Shown here: one piece after another, positions 1 to 9,745 of the stretch
How the letters are laid out: every line of letters begins with the position of its first letter
Position numbering within the stretch: the first letter of the stretch is position 1
Origin: an uncultured Clostridia bacterium
GTDB lineage: Bacteria > Bacillota > Clostridia > Oscillospirales > CAG-272
Length of the DNA stretch: 59,444 bases
Direction: 5' to 3'
Assembly: GCA_947624995.1 (NCBI GenBank)
Contig: CANQMS010000014.1
Coordinates: 1 to 59,444, forward strand
Notes under the pieces: model-generated
What the model was told of the DNA's origin: nothing
Database searches by the model: none
The model's input: the letters and a program-made list of their open reading frames with translations, nothing else
Position numbers and translations under genes: made by a program

Positions 1-2
1 CG

Positions 3-734
3 CTCGAGGCGGAGCTCTCCGAGCTTGAACGCACGCGCGCGACGATGCGCACCGCGCGGGAGCGCGGCGGAGCCGTGCGCGTTTCGATCGTCGGCTATAC
101 GAACGCCGGTAAATCGACGCTTCTGAACCTCCTGACGGACGCCGGCATCCTCGCCGAGGACAAGCTCTTCGCGACGCTCGACCCGACGACAAGGAAGTAT
201 AGGCTCCCGTCCGGCGCAGAAATACTTTTGACGGACACGGTCGGCTTCATACGCAAGCTGCCGCACCATCTCATACGCGCGTTCCGCTCGACGCTGGACG
301 AGGCGGCGACGGCGGACATCATCCTGATCATCGTCGACGCCTCCGATCCCGAATATGCGGAGCATATCGAGGTGACCGAAAATATCCTCGTCTCGCTCGG
401 GGCGGAGGGCAAGCCGGTGCTGTACGTCTTCAATAAATGCGACCTTCCGGCGGCATCGCTGCCGCGCGTCGGCGCGGGAAAGCGCGCCGTCTATATCTCC
501 GCCCTGACGGGGCGCGGGATAGACGGGCTTTTGTCCGCGCTCGAAACGATAGTCCGTTCGGCGCGCCGCGTGACGACGTTTTTGTTCCCCCCGTCCGCCG
601 GGGCGGAGATATCGCGGCTCTACCGTTCGGGGGCGGAGGTCATCGAAACGGAATACCTCCCGGACGGGTCGACGCGCGTCACGGCGACGGTCGACGATGC
701 GGTGCGCGGTCAGCTCTCCGCGTATATCGTCTGA
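3..734 (+). CDS. hflX: GTPase HflX, C-terminal part (5' end outside window)
   Basis: These are the last 243 residues of the ribosome-associated GTPase HflX; the frame is already open at base 3. The first residues form the charged helix that links the N-terminal HflX domain to the G domain. The G domain follows in order: P-loop GYTNAGKST (bases 93-119), DTVGFI (G3), NKCD (G4) and an SAL motif (G5). HflX binds the 50S subunit and rescues or splits stalled or hibernating ribosomes in the cytosol. The stop lies 3 bases before the next start, so the two genes are probably co-transcribed. The family call is secure; the missing N-terminus cannot be judged. Confidence 0.95.
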   Translation, partial: LEAELSELERTRATMRTARERGGAVRVSIVGYTNAGKSTLLNLLTDAGILAEDKLFATLDPTTRKYRLPSGAEILLTDTVGFIRKLPHHLIRAFRSTLDEAATADIILIIVDASDPEYAEHIEVTENILVSLGAEGKPVLYVFNKCDLPAASLPRVGAGKRAVYISALTGRGIDGLLSALETIVRSARRVTTFLFPPSAGAEISRLYRSGAEVIETEYLPDGSTRVTATVDDAVRGQLSAYIV

Positions 735-737
735 GCC

Positions 738-1361
738 ATGGCGGAGAAGGTCTATATAACGCTCGGCGCGCACGGGCAGGGAAAGTTCGAGGACAGGCGC
801 TCCGTCTTCATCGGCTCGGCGGCGCACGTTTCAAACGAAGGTGAGGCGCGCGAGTATGTCACGTCCGTGAAAAAGAAATATTCGGACGCGCGCCACAACG
901 CGTGGGCATACCTCATGACCGAGGGCGGCATCGCGCGCTATACGGATGACGGCGAGCCGCAGGGGACGGCGGGGCTGCCGATACTGAACGTCATAAAGGG
1001 CTCCGGCGCGTTCGACTGCGCCGTCGTCGTGACGCGGTATTTCGGCGGCATCCTGCTCGGCACGGGCGGGCTCGTCCACGCGTACGGCGAGGCGGCAAAG
1101 CTCGCGGTCGCGGACGCGGGCGTCGTCACGTACCGCGAATACGCGGTGCTCTCGTTCACCGTCTCCTATTCGGATTATCAACGGCTCTCGTCGGAGCTCT
1201 CCCGAGCTGGCGCCGTAATTGATTCCGTCGACTACGGCGAGGCTGTGACGGTGCGCGCCGCCGTTCTCTCCGAGGCGGCGGACGGTTTCGTCTCGCGCGC
1301 CTCGGAGGTGACGTCCGGGCGGGCGAAGGCGGAGCGGCTCGGCGCCAGATTTGACGCGTAA
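738..1361 (+). CDS. yigZ: YigZ/IMPACT family protein (UPF0029)
   Basis: A 207-residue cytosolic protein of the YigZ/IMPACT family. The N-terminal UPF0029 domain carries the family signature around residues 55-115: DARHNAWAY, then DDGEPQGTAGLPIL and VVVTRYFGGILLGTGGL. The C-terminal third fits the smaller DUF1949-type alpha/beta domain. The length is normal for bacterial members (about 200-215). Bacterial YigZ has no settled biochemical role; eukaryotic IMPACT modulates GCN2, so a translation-linked job is only inference. It starts 3 bases after hflX. The next gene has its own ribosome binding site more than 100 bases downstream. Confidence 0.93.
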   Translation: MAEKVYITLGAHGQGKFEDRRSVFIGSAAHVSNEGEAREYVTSVKKKYSDARHNAWAYLMTEGGIARYTDDGEPQGTAGLPILNVIKGSGAFDCAVVVTRYFGGILLGTGGLVHAYGEAAKLAVADAGVVTYREYAVLSFTVSYSDYQRLSSELSRAGAVIDSVDYGEAVTVRAAVLSEAADGFVSRASEVTSGRAKAERLGARFDA

Positions 1362-1467
1362 AAGTGCAAAAACGGCAAAAGCGATAAAAAAATCGAAATT
1401 TACGCAAGTGTTTTTCGGAACGCTTGCGTATATTATTGTTGATTTGAGCTTGCGGGAGGCGGGAAAT

Positions 1468-2502
1468 ATGGAAAACTTGACTGTGCGCGACATGTTTTTG
1501 CAGCGGGAACACGGGTTTCTCTCGGAGTACGCGTTTTTGACCGAGAACACGCGCGGCAGGGACCATCCGTATGTCCCGTGCGTGAACAGGACGGAGTTCC
1601 AGCGCGACCGCGACAGGATAATACACAGCAAGGCGTTCCGCCGCCTGATGCATAAGACGCAGGTGTTCCTCCTGCCGAAGGATGAGCACTACAGGACGCG
1701 GATGACGCACACGCTCGAGGTCGCGCAGATAGCGCGCATAATCTGCCGCGCGCTGCGGCTCAACGAGGACCTCTGCGAGGCTGCGGCGCTCGGGCACGAC
1801 CTCGGGCACACGCCGTTCGGTCACGCGGGCGAGGACGTGATGCGCCGCTGCTTCGACCCGTCGTTCGCGCACTATAAGCAGAGTCTCCGCGTCGTCGAAT
1901 TTCTCGAGCACGACGGAGAGGGGCTGAACCTCACCTGGGAGGTGCGGGACGGTATCGTCAACCACTCGGGCGGCGATTTGCGCGGCGGTCACGGCGCCTC
2001 GACGCTTGAGGGCGTCGCCGTCAAGTTCGCGGACAAGATAGCGTACATAAACCATGATATAGACGACGCGATCCGCGGCGGCATCATATGCCAGGAGGAC
2101 ATCCCGAAGGAGCTCCGGCGTACTCTCGGCGAAACGCACAGCGGCAGGATAAACACGATGGTCACCGACCTGATCGACGCCTCGACCGACAGCCCGGAGA
2201 TAAAGATGTCGGACGAAATATGCGAGGCGACGATGGAGCTCCGCAGGTTCCTGTTTGACAACGTATACCTGAACAGCGAGGCAAAGGCGGAGGAATCAAA
2301 GGCAAAGGAGCTTTTAGCCCGTCTCTACGACTATTATTACACGCACCCGGAAAAAATGCCCGAGTTTTACTTTAAGAATGCGGAGCGCGAGGGGATAGGG
2401 AGATCCGTTTGCGACTATATTTCGAGCATGACGGACCGGTACGCGATCGACAAGTATAAGGAGCTCTTCATACCGGTAGCATGGCAGAGAGTCTCATATT
2501 GA
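1468..2502 (+). CDS. dgt: Deoxyguanosinetriphosphate triphosphohydrolase-like HD protein
   Basis: A 344-residue HD-superfamily hydrolase of the dGTPase family, expected to cleave dNTPs to deoxynucleosides plus triphosphate. Metal-binding residues are visible: H81 in MTHTLEVAQ, the H110-D111 pair in GHDLGHTPFGH, and a later IVNHSGG segment. The frame is open from 1351, but I place the start at ATG 1468 because GGGAGGCGGG sits just upstream and the conserved N-terminus (MENLTVRDMFL) begins there. Upstream at 1402-1429 is an inverted repeat (ACGCAAG/CTTGCGT) beside an AT-rich segment that may hold a promoter. The gene leads into dnaG 12 bases later, an arrangement common in Clostridia. Confidence 0.92.
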   Translation: MENLTVRDMFLQREHGFLSEYAFLTENTRGRDHPYVPCVNRTEFQRDRDRIIHSKAFRRLMHKTQVFLLPKDEHYRTRMTHTLEVAQIARIICRALRLNEDLCEAAALGHDLGHTPFGHAGEDVMRRCFDPSFAHYKQSLRVVEFLEHDGEGLNLTWEVRDGIVNHSGGDLRGGHGASTLEGVAVKFADKIAYINHDIDDAIRGGIICQEDIPKELRRTLGETHSGRINTMVTDLIDASTDSPEIKMSDEICEATMELRRFLFDNVYLNSEAKAEESKAKELLARLYDYYYTHPEKMPEFYFKNAEREGIGRSVCDYISSMTDRYAIDKYKELFIPVAWQRVSY

Positions 2503-2514
2503 CGGAGGCTGAGA

Positions 2515-4281
2515 ATGGCAAGGATACCCGTTTCCGTCATTGAAGAGATAAAAGAGCGGTGCCTGATAGAGGACGTCGTCTCGCGGTATGTGTCACTGAA
2601 GCGCGCGGGCAGCAACCTGACGGCAAGCTGTCCGTTCCACTCGGAGAGGACGCCGTCGTTCGTCGTTTTTCCTGCCACGCAGTCGTTTTACTGCTTCGGC
2701 TGCGGCGCGGGCGGGGATGTGATATCGTTTCTGATGCGGATCGAGAACCTCGAATACCCGGAGGCGATACGCAGGCTCGCGGAGACGGTCGGGGTTTCCG
2801 TCCCGGAGGATGACGGCGCGCCCGGCGAGCGGACGGTTCCGCGCAAGCGCCTATTTGAGATGAATACCGAGGCGGCGCGGTTCTACCGCGGAATGCTGTT
2901 CGACGAACGGATCGGAGCGGAGGCGAGGCGGTATCTGTCCGGGCGCGGGCTGTCTCAGGCGGTCATCAAGCGGTTCGGGCTCGGCTTTGCGCCGGACGAT
3001 TTTTCGATGAGCCGCCATATGCGTTCCCTCGGATATACCGAGGACGAGCTCGTCACCGGATTTCTGATGAAGGTGAGCGAGCGGACGGGCAAGCCGTACG
3101 ATCTGTTCCGCGGGCGCGTGATGTTCCCGATAATCGACACGTCGGGGCGCGTCATAGCGTTCGGCGGCAGAGTCATGAACGGTACGGAGCCGAAATACCT
3201 CAATTCGTCCGACACCCCGGTGTTCAAAAAGAGCAGGAACCTCTTCGCGCTCAACTACGCGAAGGACAACTGCTCCGAGGAGATGATCCTTTGCGAGGGG
3301 TATATGGACGTCATATCGCTGCACGCCGCCGGCTTCGGCAACGCCGTCGCCACGCTCGGCACGGCGCTGACGCCGGAGCAGGCGAGAATACTCGCGAAAT
3401 ATACGAAGCGCGTCATCCTGACTTATGACAGCGACGCCGCCGGTCAGCGCGCGGACGAGCGCGCGATAGGGCTGCTCTCCGAGGTTGGGCTCGACGTCCG
3501 TGTCCTCAAGCTGAACGGCGCGAAGGACCCCGACGAATTTATAAAAAAGTACGGACCGGACGCGTTCCGCGAGGCGCTTTCCGGCAGCAGCACGACGTTC
3601 CGGTATAAGCTCGGCTCGATAGCGGGAAAGCACGATATTTCGACCGAGGAGGGGAAGATCCGCGCGCTGCGGGAGGTCTCCGAGTATCTTGCCGGAACGG
3701 GCAGCGAGGTCGAGCGCGAGATATACATCGGTCAGGCGTCGGATTTCTTCGGCGTCTCGCGCGAGAGTATAAAAAACGACGTTTCGCTAATCATAAAAAA
3801 GAGGCGGTACGCAAAGAAAAAGACCGAGGCGGCGGACATCGCGCGCGAGGCGGCGGGCTTCGGCGACCGCGTAAACAGGGACAAGCTGACGCAGCTCCGC
3901 ACGGCGTCGTGCGAGGAGTCCGTGCTCGGGATGCTGATCGCGTATCCGGAATATATAAAAGAAGTCGTCGAGGGAAAGACCGCCCTGACCGCGGACGACT
4001 TCGGAACGGAGTTCGGCAGGCGCGTTTTCACCGCCGTGACGGACGTTTACAGGGAAAACGGTGCGTTCGACGTCGGCGCCGTCGGCGGCGACTTCACGCC
4101 GGACGAGCTTTCGCGCATCGTGAAGCTCGCGATCGGTAGGGAAAAGCTCGGCAACGGCAGAGAAGTCTTTGACGAAAATGTCCGTGCGCTGCTCGCCGAG
4201 CGCGAGCGGCAGCGCTCAAAGGAAGACGACGCTTTTTCGGCGATAATGCGCCTTCGTGAAAAAAACAACGGAAATACATAA
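2515..4281 (+). CDS. dnaG: DNA primase
   Basis: A 588-residue DnaG primase, which makes RNA primers at the replication fork with the DnaB-type helicase. The N-terminal zinc ribbon has C39-H42 and C60-C63 (CPFH, CFGC). The catalytic core follows with RGRVMFPI and the TOPRIM motifs [13 protein letters not shown] (near residue 263) and DSDAAGQRA (near 305). The C-terminal region (about 440-588) fits the helicase-binding domain. Length is typical. It follows dgt by 12 bases with a good Shine-Dalgarno (GGAGG) and precedes rpoD by 17, forming the classic dnaG-rpoD macromolecular synthesis pair. Confidence 0.98.
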   Translation: MARIPVSVIEEIKERCLIEDVVSRYVSLKRAGSNLTASCPFHSERTPSFVVFPATQSFYCFGCGAGGDVISFLMRIENLEYPEAIRRLAETVGVSVPEDDGAPGERTVPRKRLFEMNTEAARFYRGMLFDERIGAEARRYLSGRGLSQAVIKRFGLGFAPDDFSMSRHMRSLGYTEDELVTGFLMKVSERTGKPYDLFRGRVMFPIIDTSGRVIAFGGRVMNGTEPKYLNSSDTPVFKKSRNLFALNYAKDNCSEEMILCEGYMDVISLHAAGFGNAVATLGTALTPEQARILAKYTKRVILTYDSDAAGQRADERAIGLLSEVGLDVRVLKLNGAKDPDEFIKKYGPDAFREALSGSSTTFRYKLGSIAGKHDISTEEGKIRALREVSEYLAGTGSEVEREIYIGQASDFFGVSRESIKNDVSLIIKKRRYAKKKTEAADIAREAAGFGDRVNRDKLTQLRTASCEESVLGMLIAYPEYIKEVVEGKTALTADDFGTEFGRRVFTAVTDVYRENGAFDVGAVGGDFTPDELSRIVKLAIGREKLGNGREVFDENVRALLAERERQRSKEDDAFSAIMRLREKNNGNT

Positions 4282-4298
4282 ATGAGAGGTCAATCAAA

Positions 4299-5384
4299 AT
4301 GGAAAACGTAGATGAAAGAGAACTCGACCTGATAGAGAAGGGCAGAGCGAACGGAGGGCTCACCCAGAGCGACATCGAGGACGCGATAGGAGACGACGAG
4401 GACGTCGATCTCGAAAGCATCGAAAAGCTTTACGACACGCTCGAGAGCAACGGGATCGGCATCGAGGCTGATATGTCGACCGTCGATATCGAGAACGAGG
4501 TCGAGCGCATGGGCAGCGCCGAGGACATGGAGAAGGCGCTCTCGCAGGAGGGGCTCGCGATAGACGACCCTGTCAGGATGTACCTGAAGGAGATCGGAAA
4601 GGTGCCCCTGCTCGATACGGAGCGCGAGCTCGAGCTCGCAAAGCGCATGGCTGAGGGAGACGAAAAGGCAAAGGAAGAGCTCGTCGTCGCCAACCTTCGC
4701 CTTGTCGTTAGCATCGCGAAGCGCTACGTCGGCAAAGGGATGTTCTTCCTCGACCTTATCCAGGAGGGAAATCTCGGGCTGATGAAGGCGGTCGACAAGT
4801 TCGACTACACTAAGGGGTACAAATTCTCGACGTACGCGACGTGGTGGATCCGCCAGGCGATAACGCGCGCGATCGCCGATCAGGCGAGGACGATCAGAAT
4901 ACCGGTACACATGGTCGAGACGATACACAAGGTCTCGCGCTACTCGCGCCAGCTCCTCCAGGAGCTCGGTCACGAGGCAACGCCGGAGGAGATCGCGGAA
5001 AAGCTGAATATGACGCCGGAAAAGGTGCGCGAAATAATGAAGATAGCGCGCGATCCCGTCTCGCTCGAAACGCCGATCGGCGAGGAGGAGGACTCCCACC
5101 TCGGAGATTTCATAGAGGATCAGGAGAGCCCGGCTCCGCCGGACGCGGCGTCCTACGCCGTTCTGCGCGAGCAGATAGCGGAGGTTTTGCACACGCTGAC
5201 ACCCCGTGAGGAGCTCGTACTGAAGCGCCGCTTCGGTCTTGACGACGGAAAGACGCGCACGCTCGAGGAGGTCGGGCGCGAATTCAACATCACCCGCGAG
5301 CGCATCCGCCAGATAGAGGCAAAGGCGCTCCGCAAGCTGCGTCACCCGAGCCGCTCGAAGAGACTGCGCGATTTTCTGGATTGA
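4299..5384 (+). CDS. rpoD: RNA polymerase primary sigma factor (sigma-70/SigA)
   Basis: A 361-residue primary sigma factor that directs RNA polymerase to TTGACA/TATAAT promoters, which is what most promoters in this window look like. An acidic N-terminus (about 1-90) precedes region 1.2 ([16 protein letters not shown]). Region 2 follows with [36 protein letters not shown] and [16 protein letters not shown], then region 3, then region 4 with the helix-turn-helix [18 protein letters not shown]. Length matches Gram-positive SigA. It lies 17 bases after dnaG; an AT-rich run follows the stop but no strong terminator is visible. Confidence 0.98.
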   Translation: MENVDERELDLIEKGRANGGLTQSDIEDAIGDDEDVDLESIEKLYDTLESNGIGIEADMSTVDIENEVERMGSAEDMEKALSQEGLAIDDPVRMYLKEIGKVPLLDTERELELAKRMAEGDEKAKEELVVANLRLVVSIAKRYVGKGMFFLDLIQEGNLGLMKAVDKFDYTKGYKFSTYATWWIRQAITRAIADQARTIRIPVHMVETIHKVSRYSRQLLQELGHEATPEEIAEKLNMTPEKVREIMKIARDPVSLETPIGEEEDSHLGDFIEDQESPAPPDAASYAVLREQIAEVLHTLTPREELVLKRRFGLDDGKTRTLEEVGREFNITRERIRQIEAKALRKLRHPSRSKRLRDFLD

Positions 5385-5572
5385 AAAAAACTTTTTCTTG
5401 CAAACCGTACAATTTTTCGCCGGCAGATTTGTACATTTGTTACAATATACACGAATAAGTTTACAAAATTTCAATCAAAATTTCGTGCAACTGTGACAAC
5501 AAAGCCGGCGTCAAAATGACGGTTTTAAGCGCAGAAGTTATCAATAGTTTTATCAAGTTTGACAAATAACGC

Positions 5573-5601
5573 TTGACATGCGGGTGCGTTTGATGTAAAA
5601 T
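5573..5601 (+). promoter_or_regulatory. Sigma-A promoter of the 5672 lipoprotein gene
   Basis: TTGACA (5573-5578), 17-base spacer, TAAAAT (5596-5601). The leader that follows contains a short hairpin (ATCGCCC, loop CTGTT, GGGCGAT, 5621-5639) before the AGGAGG ribosome site at 5656. The hairpin has no full U-tract, so attenuation is only possible. Confidence 0.85.
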
Positions 5602-5671
5602 ATCATAAGAATATATCGGTATCGCCCCTGTTGGGCGATCTTTCCGCAATATTTTAGGAGGATGTTCCATA

Positions 5672-7447
5672 ATGGGTAAAAAACTTTTGTGCCTTGTGCT
5701 TGTTTTCATGATGCTGTTCGCGTTTGTTCTTTCGAGCTGTACGCCCGACAGTACCGATGAGGGTGAAGCCACCGGTACCGGCGACGAAGAAGAGCTCGAA
5801 GACGCCGATCTGAGCAACCGCACGCCTTACACGCTCACGCTGTGGCTCCCCGCGAACGCCGGGACGACCGAGGATTCGGTGAAGCAGGTCGAGGCAGCCA
5901 TCAACGACATACTCAACTCGAGCTATACGACGTCGATCCAGCTCCGCGTTTTCGACGAGGACGAATATGAAGCTGCGGTCTACGATAAAATCTCTTCGAT
6001 CGCTCAGAAAGTCGAAGACGACAAGGCAGAGTCCTCCCGCCGCAAGGAGCTCGAGCAGAGCCTGCGTCAGGAGGGGCTTACGATGCCTCCGGAAACCACG
6101 GGCGAACAGACCGAGGCGGAGACTTATGTGAACGAGTATTCGCAGAGCCTCAAGAAATATCCGGCTGTCGAGCCGTATCAGTTCGACATCTTCCTGATTA
6201 CAAGCTACGATACATATATCGACCTTATAGAGAAGGATGCTATCATGAATCTTGAAGATAAGCTGAACGGCAGCTTCAAGAGTCTCAAGCAGTATATATA
6301 TCCCTCGTTCCTTGACGCGGCAAAATTCTATAACGGAATGGCGTACGCTATCCCGAACAACCACGGCATGGGCGAATACAGGTTCCTGCTCACTAACAAG
6401 GAGCTTGCAAAGAAGTATGACTACAATCCCGCGGACCTTGAGGGCTCCATCGCAAATTGCGAGCACTTCATCCGCAGCGTCGCAAGATACGAAGAGGACA
6501 AGAGCATAGCGCCCCTGCTTTCATGGGTCGAGCCTATCGGCATGACGTACTGGTCCAGCGACGGCAGCTGGAGCCCGCTCGCATCCATCGTCGGCAACGA
6601 TTCGACGTTCGATTCCCAGGGAACTATCACGAATATATTCCAGAGCACGGAATACAAGGCAAACTTCAAGCTCATGAAAGAGTTTGAGGAGTCCGGCATG
6701 ATCGCCGAGGACCCGGAGAACTGCGAAAAGTTCGCGGTCGGCGTCGTGTCCGCTCATTCCCTTTCCGAGGTGGAAGAGAAGTACGGCGACGAATACGATA
6801 TCTCTGTGTTCGAGCGTCCGAAGGCAACGCAGGAAGAGCTGTTCACCGGCGCATTTGCGGTCAGCACCGCGACGAAGAGCCTCAACCGTTCGATGGAGGT
6901 CATAACCGCTATCAACACGAACGTAGAGGTTCGCAACCTGCTCCAGTACGGCATCGAGGGCGTCCACTACAACCTCACCGATGACGGCAGAGTCGAGCGC
7001 ATAAAGGATGAGAACGGCAAGACAACATACAACATGAACATCCTCTACACCGGCAATACGTATATCGCGTACCCGGAGGAAGACATGGCTCCCGACCAGT
7101 GGGAGATGGACAAGGCGAGAAACCTTGACACGATACTGACACCGTTCTCGTTCTGCCCGGGTCTGCGCAACGACTCCAACAAGGCGAACTACGAGGAGTT
7201 GACAAAGCTCGGCAAGGAATACTACGATAAAATGATGGCGACCAAGCTCGAGGACGTCGACACCTTCTTCAAGGATTCTGCTGCGGAGCTCGTCAAGAAC
7301 GAGATGTTCACACAGATGAGCGGCAACGCATGGGAGTTCGGTCTTAACAAGGTTTACAACGACTTCTACAACGAGCACTTTGCACCCGAAGAGGGCGAGG
7401 ATACGGGCGAAGCCGGAGGCGGCGAGACCGCTGCCCCCGAGGCTTGA
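5672..7447 (+). CDS. Extracellular solute-binding lipoprotein
   Basis: A 591-residue secreted lipoprotein. A signal peptide (KK, then a hydrophobic run) ends in the lipobox VLSSC with Cys23, followed by an acidic Gly/Thr/Glu linker to about residue 50. The mature part begins with YTLTLWLPANAG, like the first strand of ABC-transporter solute-binding proteins (family 1 type), with an insertion near 95-150 rich in charged residues and probably helical. The C-terminus is an acidic Glu/Gly/Ala tail. It should capture a ligand, perhaps a sugar or oligosaccharide, outside the membrane. No permease or ATPase gene adjoins it; it has its own promoter and terminator, so partners must lie elsewhere. The ligand cannot be read from the sequence. 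Confidence 0.8.
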   Translation: MGKKLLCLVLVFMMLFAFVLSSCTPDSTDEGEATGTGDEEELEDADLSNRTPYTLTLWLPANAGTTEDSVKQVEAAINDILNSSYTTSIQLRVFDEDEYEAAVYDKISSIAQKVEDDKAESSRRKELEQSLRQEGLTMPPETTGEQTEAETYVNEYSQSLKKYPAVEPYQFDIFLITSYDTYIDLIEKDAIMNLEDKLNGSFKSLKQYIYPSFLDAAKFYNGMAYAIPNNHGMGEYRFLLTNKELAKKYDYNPADLEGSIANCEHFIRSVARYEEDKSIAPLLSWVEPIGMTYWSSDGSWSPLASIVGNDSTFDSQGTITNIFQSTEYKANFKLMKEFEESGMIAEDPENCEKFAVGVVSAHSLSEVEEKYGDEYDISVFERPKATQEELFTGAFAVSTATKSLNRSMEVITAINTNVEVRNLLQYGIEGVHYNLTDDGRVERIKDENGKTTYNMNILYTGNTYIAYPEEDMAPDQWEMDKARNLDTILTPFSFCPGLRNDSNKANYEELTKLGKEYYDKMMATKLEDVDTFFKDSAAELVKNEMFTQMSGNAWEFGLNKVYNDFYNEHFAPEEGEDTGEAGGGETAAPEA

Positions 7448-7482
7448 CGCAAGATCGGAGCCTGACATAAAAGCGCAAAACG

Positions 7483-7514
7483 ACCGGGAGGCACCGCCTC
7501 CCGGTTTGCTTTTT
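7483..7514 (+). terminator. Intrinsic terminator after the lipoprotein gene
   Basis: Ten-base-pair perfect stem (ACCGGGAGGC / GCCTCCCGGT) with an ACC loop, followed by TTTGCTTTTT. Confidence 0.9.
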
Positions 7515-7558
7515 CCGCCGGTCGCGCGAATACGGGTCCGTATTCACGCGACCGGCGG
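7515..7558. repeat. Long inverted repeat in the lipoprotein-rpsB gap
   Basis: Twenty-base arms (7515-7534 and 7539-7558) pair with a single mismatch around a GGTC loop. It begins at the last base of the preceding terminator T-tract and has no T-tract of its own. Together with the terminator and the rpsB promoter it accounts for most of the 347-base gap 7448-7794. Role unknown. Confidence 0.7.
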
Positions 7559-7643
7559 TCCTGAGCGTCCCCGAAAAACGCCCGCTCTGTGCTTCAATTA
7601 AAAAACATTTGGCGCGGATATCAAAAAACATTCAAAGTCGGTG

Positions 7644-7672
7644 TTGACACAGAAAACATTTTGTGATAATAT
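7644..7672 (+). promoter_or_regulatory. rpsB promoter
   Basis: TTGACA (7644-7649), 17-base spacer, TAATAT (7667-7672). It should drive rpsB and tsf. Confidence 0.88.
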
Positions 7673-7719
7673 AAACAATGCGTGTGTATCGCGCAAAAAT
7701 CTCACACACGACGCGGAAA

Positions 7720-7753
7720 TTGCGGTCGGTGCCGGGACCTCCGGCTGCCGCAA
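7720..7753 (+). promoter_or_regulatory. Hairpin in the rpsB mRNA leader, candidate S2 autoregulatory site
   Basis: Outer stem TTGCGG (7720-7725) / CCGCAA (7748-7753) encloses an inner stem GCCGG / CCGGC (7731-7735, 7741-7745). It lies in the leader between the promoter and the AAGGAGG site of rpsB. Ribosomal protein S2 represses its own mRNA in several bacteria; that this hairpin is the target is inference. Confidence 0.5.
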
Positions 7754-7794
7754 ATGGGCGGACGTGGTGGAAAAACCGAAGGAGGACATTTGAA

Positions 7795-8550
7795 ATGTCT
7801 ATTATCTCGATCAAGCAGCTGCTTGAAGCAGGCGTCCATTTCGGACACCACACAAGAAGATGGAACCCGAAGATGCAGGAATACATCTTCACGGAGCGCA
7901 ACGGTATTTATATCATCGACCTCCAGAAGACCGTAAAAAAGTTTGACGAAGCGTATATGTTCGTCCGTGACCTCTCCGCGCAGGGCGGCAAGATCCTGTT
8001 CGTCGGCACGAAGAAGCAGGCGGCGGACGCCATTAAGGAAGAAGCGAAGCGCTGCGGTCAGTTCTACGTGAACGTCCGCTGGCTCGGCGGTATGCTTACC
8101 AACTACAGGACGATCAGAAAGTCCATCCAGCGCCTGTATCAGCTCGAAAAGATGCAGGAGGACGGCACGTTCAATTCTCTCCCGAAGAAGGAGGTCGCTT
8201 CTCTCCAGAAGGAAATGGACAACCTCGAGCGCAACCTCGGCGGTATAAAGGAAATGGACCGTCTGCCCGACGCCGTTTTCATAGTCGACACGCGCAAGGA
8301 GCACAACGCCGTGCTCGAAGCGAAGAAGCTCGGCATCCCGGTCGTTGCAATCGTCGACACGAACTGCGACCCCGAGGACGCTGACTATATCATCCCCGGC
8401 AATGACGACGCTATTCGCGCCATCAAGCTCATCTCCTCCGTGCTCGCAGACGCGGTCATCGAGGGCAAACAGGGCGAATCCTTCGACGCCGCCGAGGCAG
8501 AGAAGACCGACGCTGAGAACGCCGAGGACGCAGAAGCCGAGGCTGAATAA
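7795..8550 (+). CDS. rpsB: 30S ribosomal protein S2
   Basis: A 251-residue ribosomal protein S2 of the small subunit. Characteristic segments are [20 protein letters not shown] at the start, [23 protein letters not shown] and [13 protein letters not shown]. An Ala/Glu/Asp-rich tail ends the protein. The frame is open further upstream (7678), but ATG 7795 is chosen because AAGGAGG lies about 10 bases before it and S2 homologues begin with this sequence. It is followed 31 bases later by tsf, the universal partner. Confidence 0.98.
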   Translation: MSIISIKQLLEAGVHFGHHTRRWNPKMQEYIFTERNGIYIIDLQKTVKKFDEAYMFVRDLSAQGGKILFVGTKKQAADAIKEEAKRCGQFYVNVRWLGGMLTNYRTIRKSIQRLYQLEKMQEDGTFNSLPKKEVASLQKEMDNLERNLGGIKEMDRLPDAVFIVDTRKEHNAVLEAKKLGIPVVAIVDTNCDPEDADYIIPGNDDAIRAIKLISSVLADAVIEGKQGESFDAAEAEKTDAENAEDAEAEAE

Positions 8551-8581
8551 TTATATAAGGTTTTAGAGAGAGGTATATAAA

Positions 8582-9520
8582 ATGGCAGCAATTACCGCAA
8601 AAATGGTATCCGATCTCCGCGCAAAGACCGGCTGCGGAATGATGGAATGTAAAAAAGCGCTCACCGCCGCCGACGGAAACTTTGACGAGGCTGTAAAGGT
8701 CCTTCGCGAGAAGGGTCTCGCCGTCGCCGCGAAGAAGGCGTCCCGCGTCGCCGCGGAAGGCATCGTTGACATCATGCTCTCCGAGGACGGCAAGACCGCG
8801 GCTATGATCGAGGTCAACGCCGAGACGGACTTTGTCGCGAAGAACGCTTCCTTCCAGGAATTTGTTCGCGGCATCCTTTCCGTTATAATCAAGAACAAGC
8901 CCGCCGACATCGCCGAGCTGAACGCGCTTCCTTACGACGACAGCTTCACGGTCGAGGGTAAGCTCAAGGACATGGTCTTCACGATCGGCGAGAACATGAA
9001 CATCCGCCGCTTCGTTATCGTTGACGGTGTGCTCGGAACGTATATCCACGGCAAGGGCACGACGGGCGTCATAGTCAAGTTCGACACGTCGGACGAGGTC
9101 GCATCGAAGCCCGAGTTCCCGGAGTTCGCGAAGAATATCACGCTTCAGATCGCTGCCGGCAGCCCTCCGACGTATATCGCGAAGGAAGACGTCCCGCAGG
9201 CGGTCGTCGACGAAGAGATGACCGTTCAGATCACGGCTGCAAAGAACGACGAAAAGCTCGCGAACAAGCCGGACGCCGTGCTCCGCAAGATAGTCGAGGG
9301 CAAGCTCGACAAGCTCTTCTTCGAGCGCGTCTGCCTGCTCGAACAGCCCTACGTCAAGGAAGACAGCATCAAGGTCGGCAAGTATGTTTCCGACACGGCG
9401 AAGGCTCTCGGCGGCGACATCAATGTCAGCGGCTTCTGGCTCTATGAGAGAGGCGAAGGACTCGAAAAGCGCGAAGACAACTTCGCCGAGGAGATCGCAT
9501 CGCTCGTAAACGGCAACTGA
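8582..9520 (+). CDS. tsf: Translation elongation factor Ts
   Basis: A 312-residue EF-Ts, the nucleotide exchange factor that restores EF-Tu to its GTP form. The N-terminal UBA-like domain shows VSDLRAKTGCGMMECKKAL; the conserved AETDFVAKN motif is near residue 83; the two core subdomains and LLEQPYVKEDSIKV follow. Length is normal. It is co-transcribed with rpsB and ends in a terminator, so pyrH starts a new transcript. Confidence 0.98.
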   Translation: MAAITAKMVSDLRAKTGCGMMECKKALTAADGNFDEAVKVLREKGLAVAAKKASRVAAEGIVDIMLSEDGKTAAMIEVNAETDFVAKNASFQEFVRGILSVIIKNKPADIAELNALPYDDSFTVEGKLKDMVFTIGENMNIRRFVIVDGVLGTYIHGKGTTGVIVKFDTSDEVASKPEFPEFAKNITLQIAAGSPPTYIAKEDVPQAVVDEEMTVQITAAKNDEKLANKPDAVLRKIVEGKLDKLFFERVCLLEQPYVKEDSIKVGKYVSDTAKALGGDINVSGFWLYERGEGLEKREDNFAEEIASLVNGN

Positions 9521-9537
9521 CGGCAAAACGTAAAAAA

Positions 9538-9573
9538 GGGAGACGGATCTCGGGACCCGCCTCCCGTTTCTTT
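9538..9573 (+). terminator. Intrinsic terminator after tsf
   Basis: GGGAGACGG pairs with CCGCCTCCC (one mismatch), followed by GTTTCTTT; an A-run precedes the stem. Confidence 0.82.
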
Positions 9574-9665
9574 AGCCGGGGGACATTTTTCGGCTGAAAA
9601 AGCGGACCTATTGCGGCTCCCGGGGTGAAAAAACGCATTTATTTCACATAATCGGCAAATTTGGG

Positions 9666-9694
9666 TTTACAAGCGGCAAAAAAATCGGTATAAT
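9666..9694 (+). promoter_or_regulatory. pyrH promoter
   Basis: TTTACA (9666-9671), 17-base spacer, TATAAT (9689-9694). Confidence 0.87.
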
Positions 9695-9745
9695 AGTAAG
9701 AGAGCCGACGCAGCGCTCCAAATAATAAAAAGGCAGATCAATTTT

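Noticed and set aside
4290-5474. Long minus-strand frame opposite rpoD
   Set aside because: It is a G+C-driven shadow of rpoD with no ribosome site and no recognisable motifs; the same holds for other long antisense frames, for example opposite dxr (12987-14165) and yqfD.
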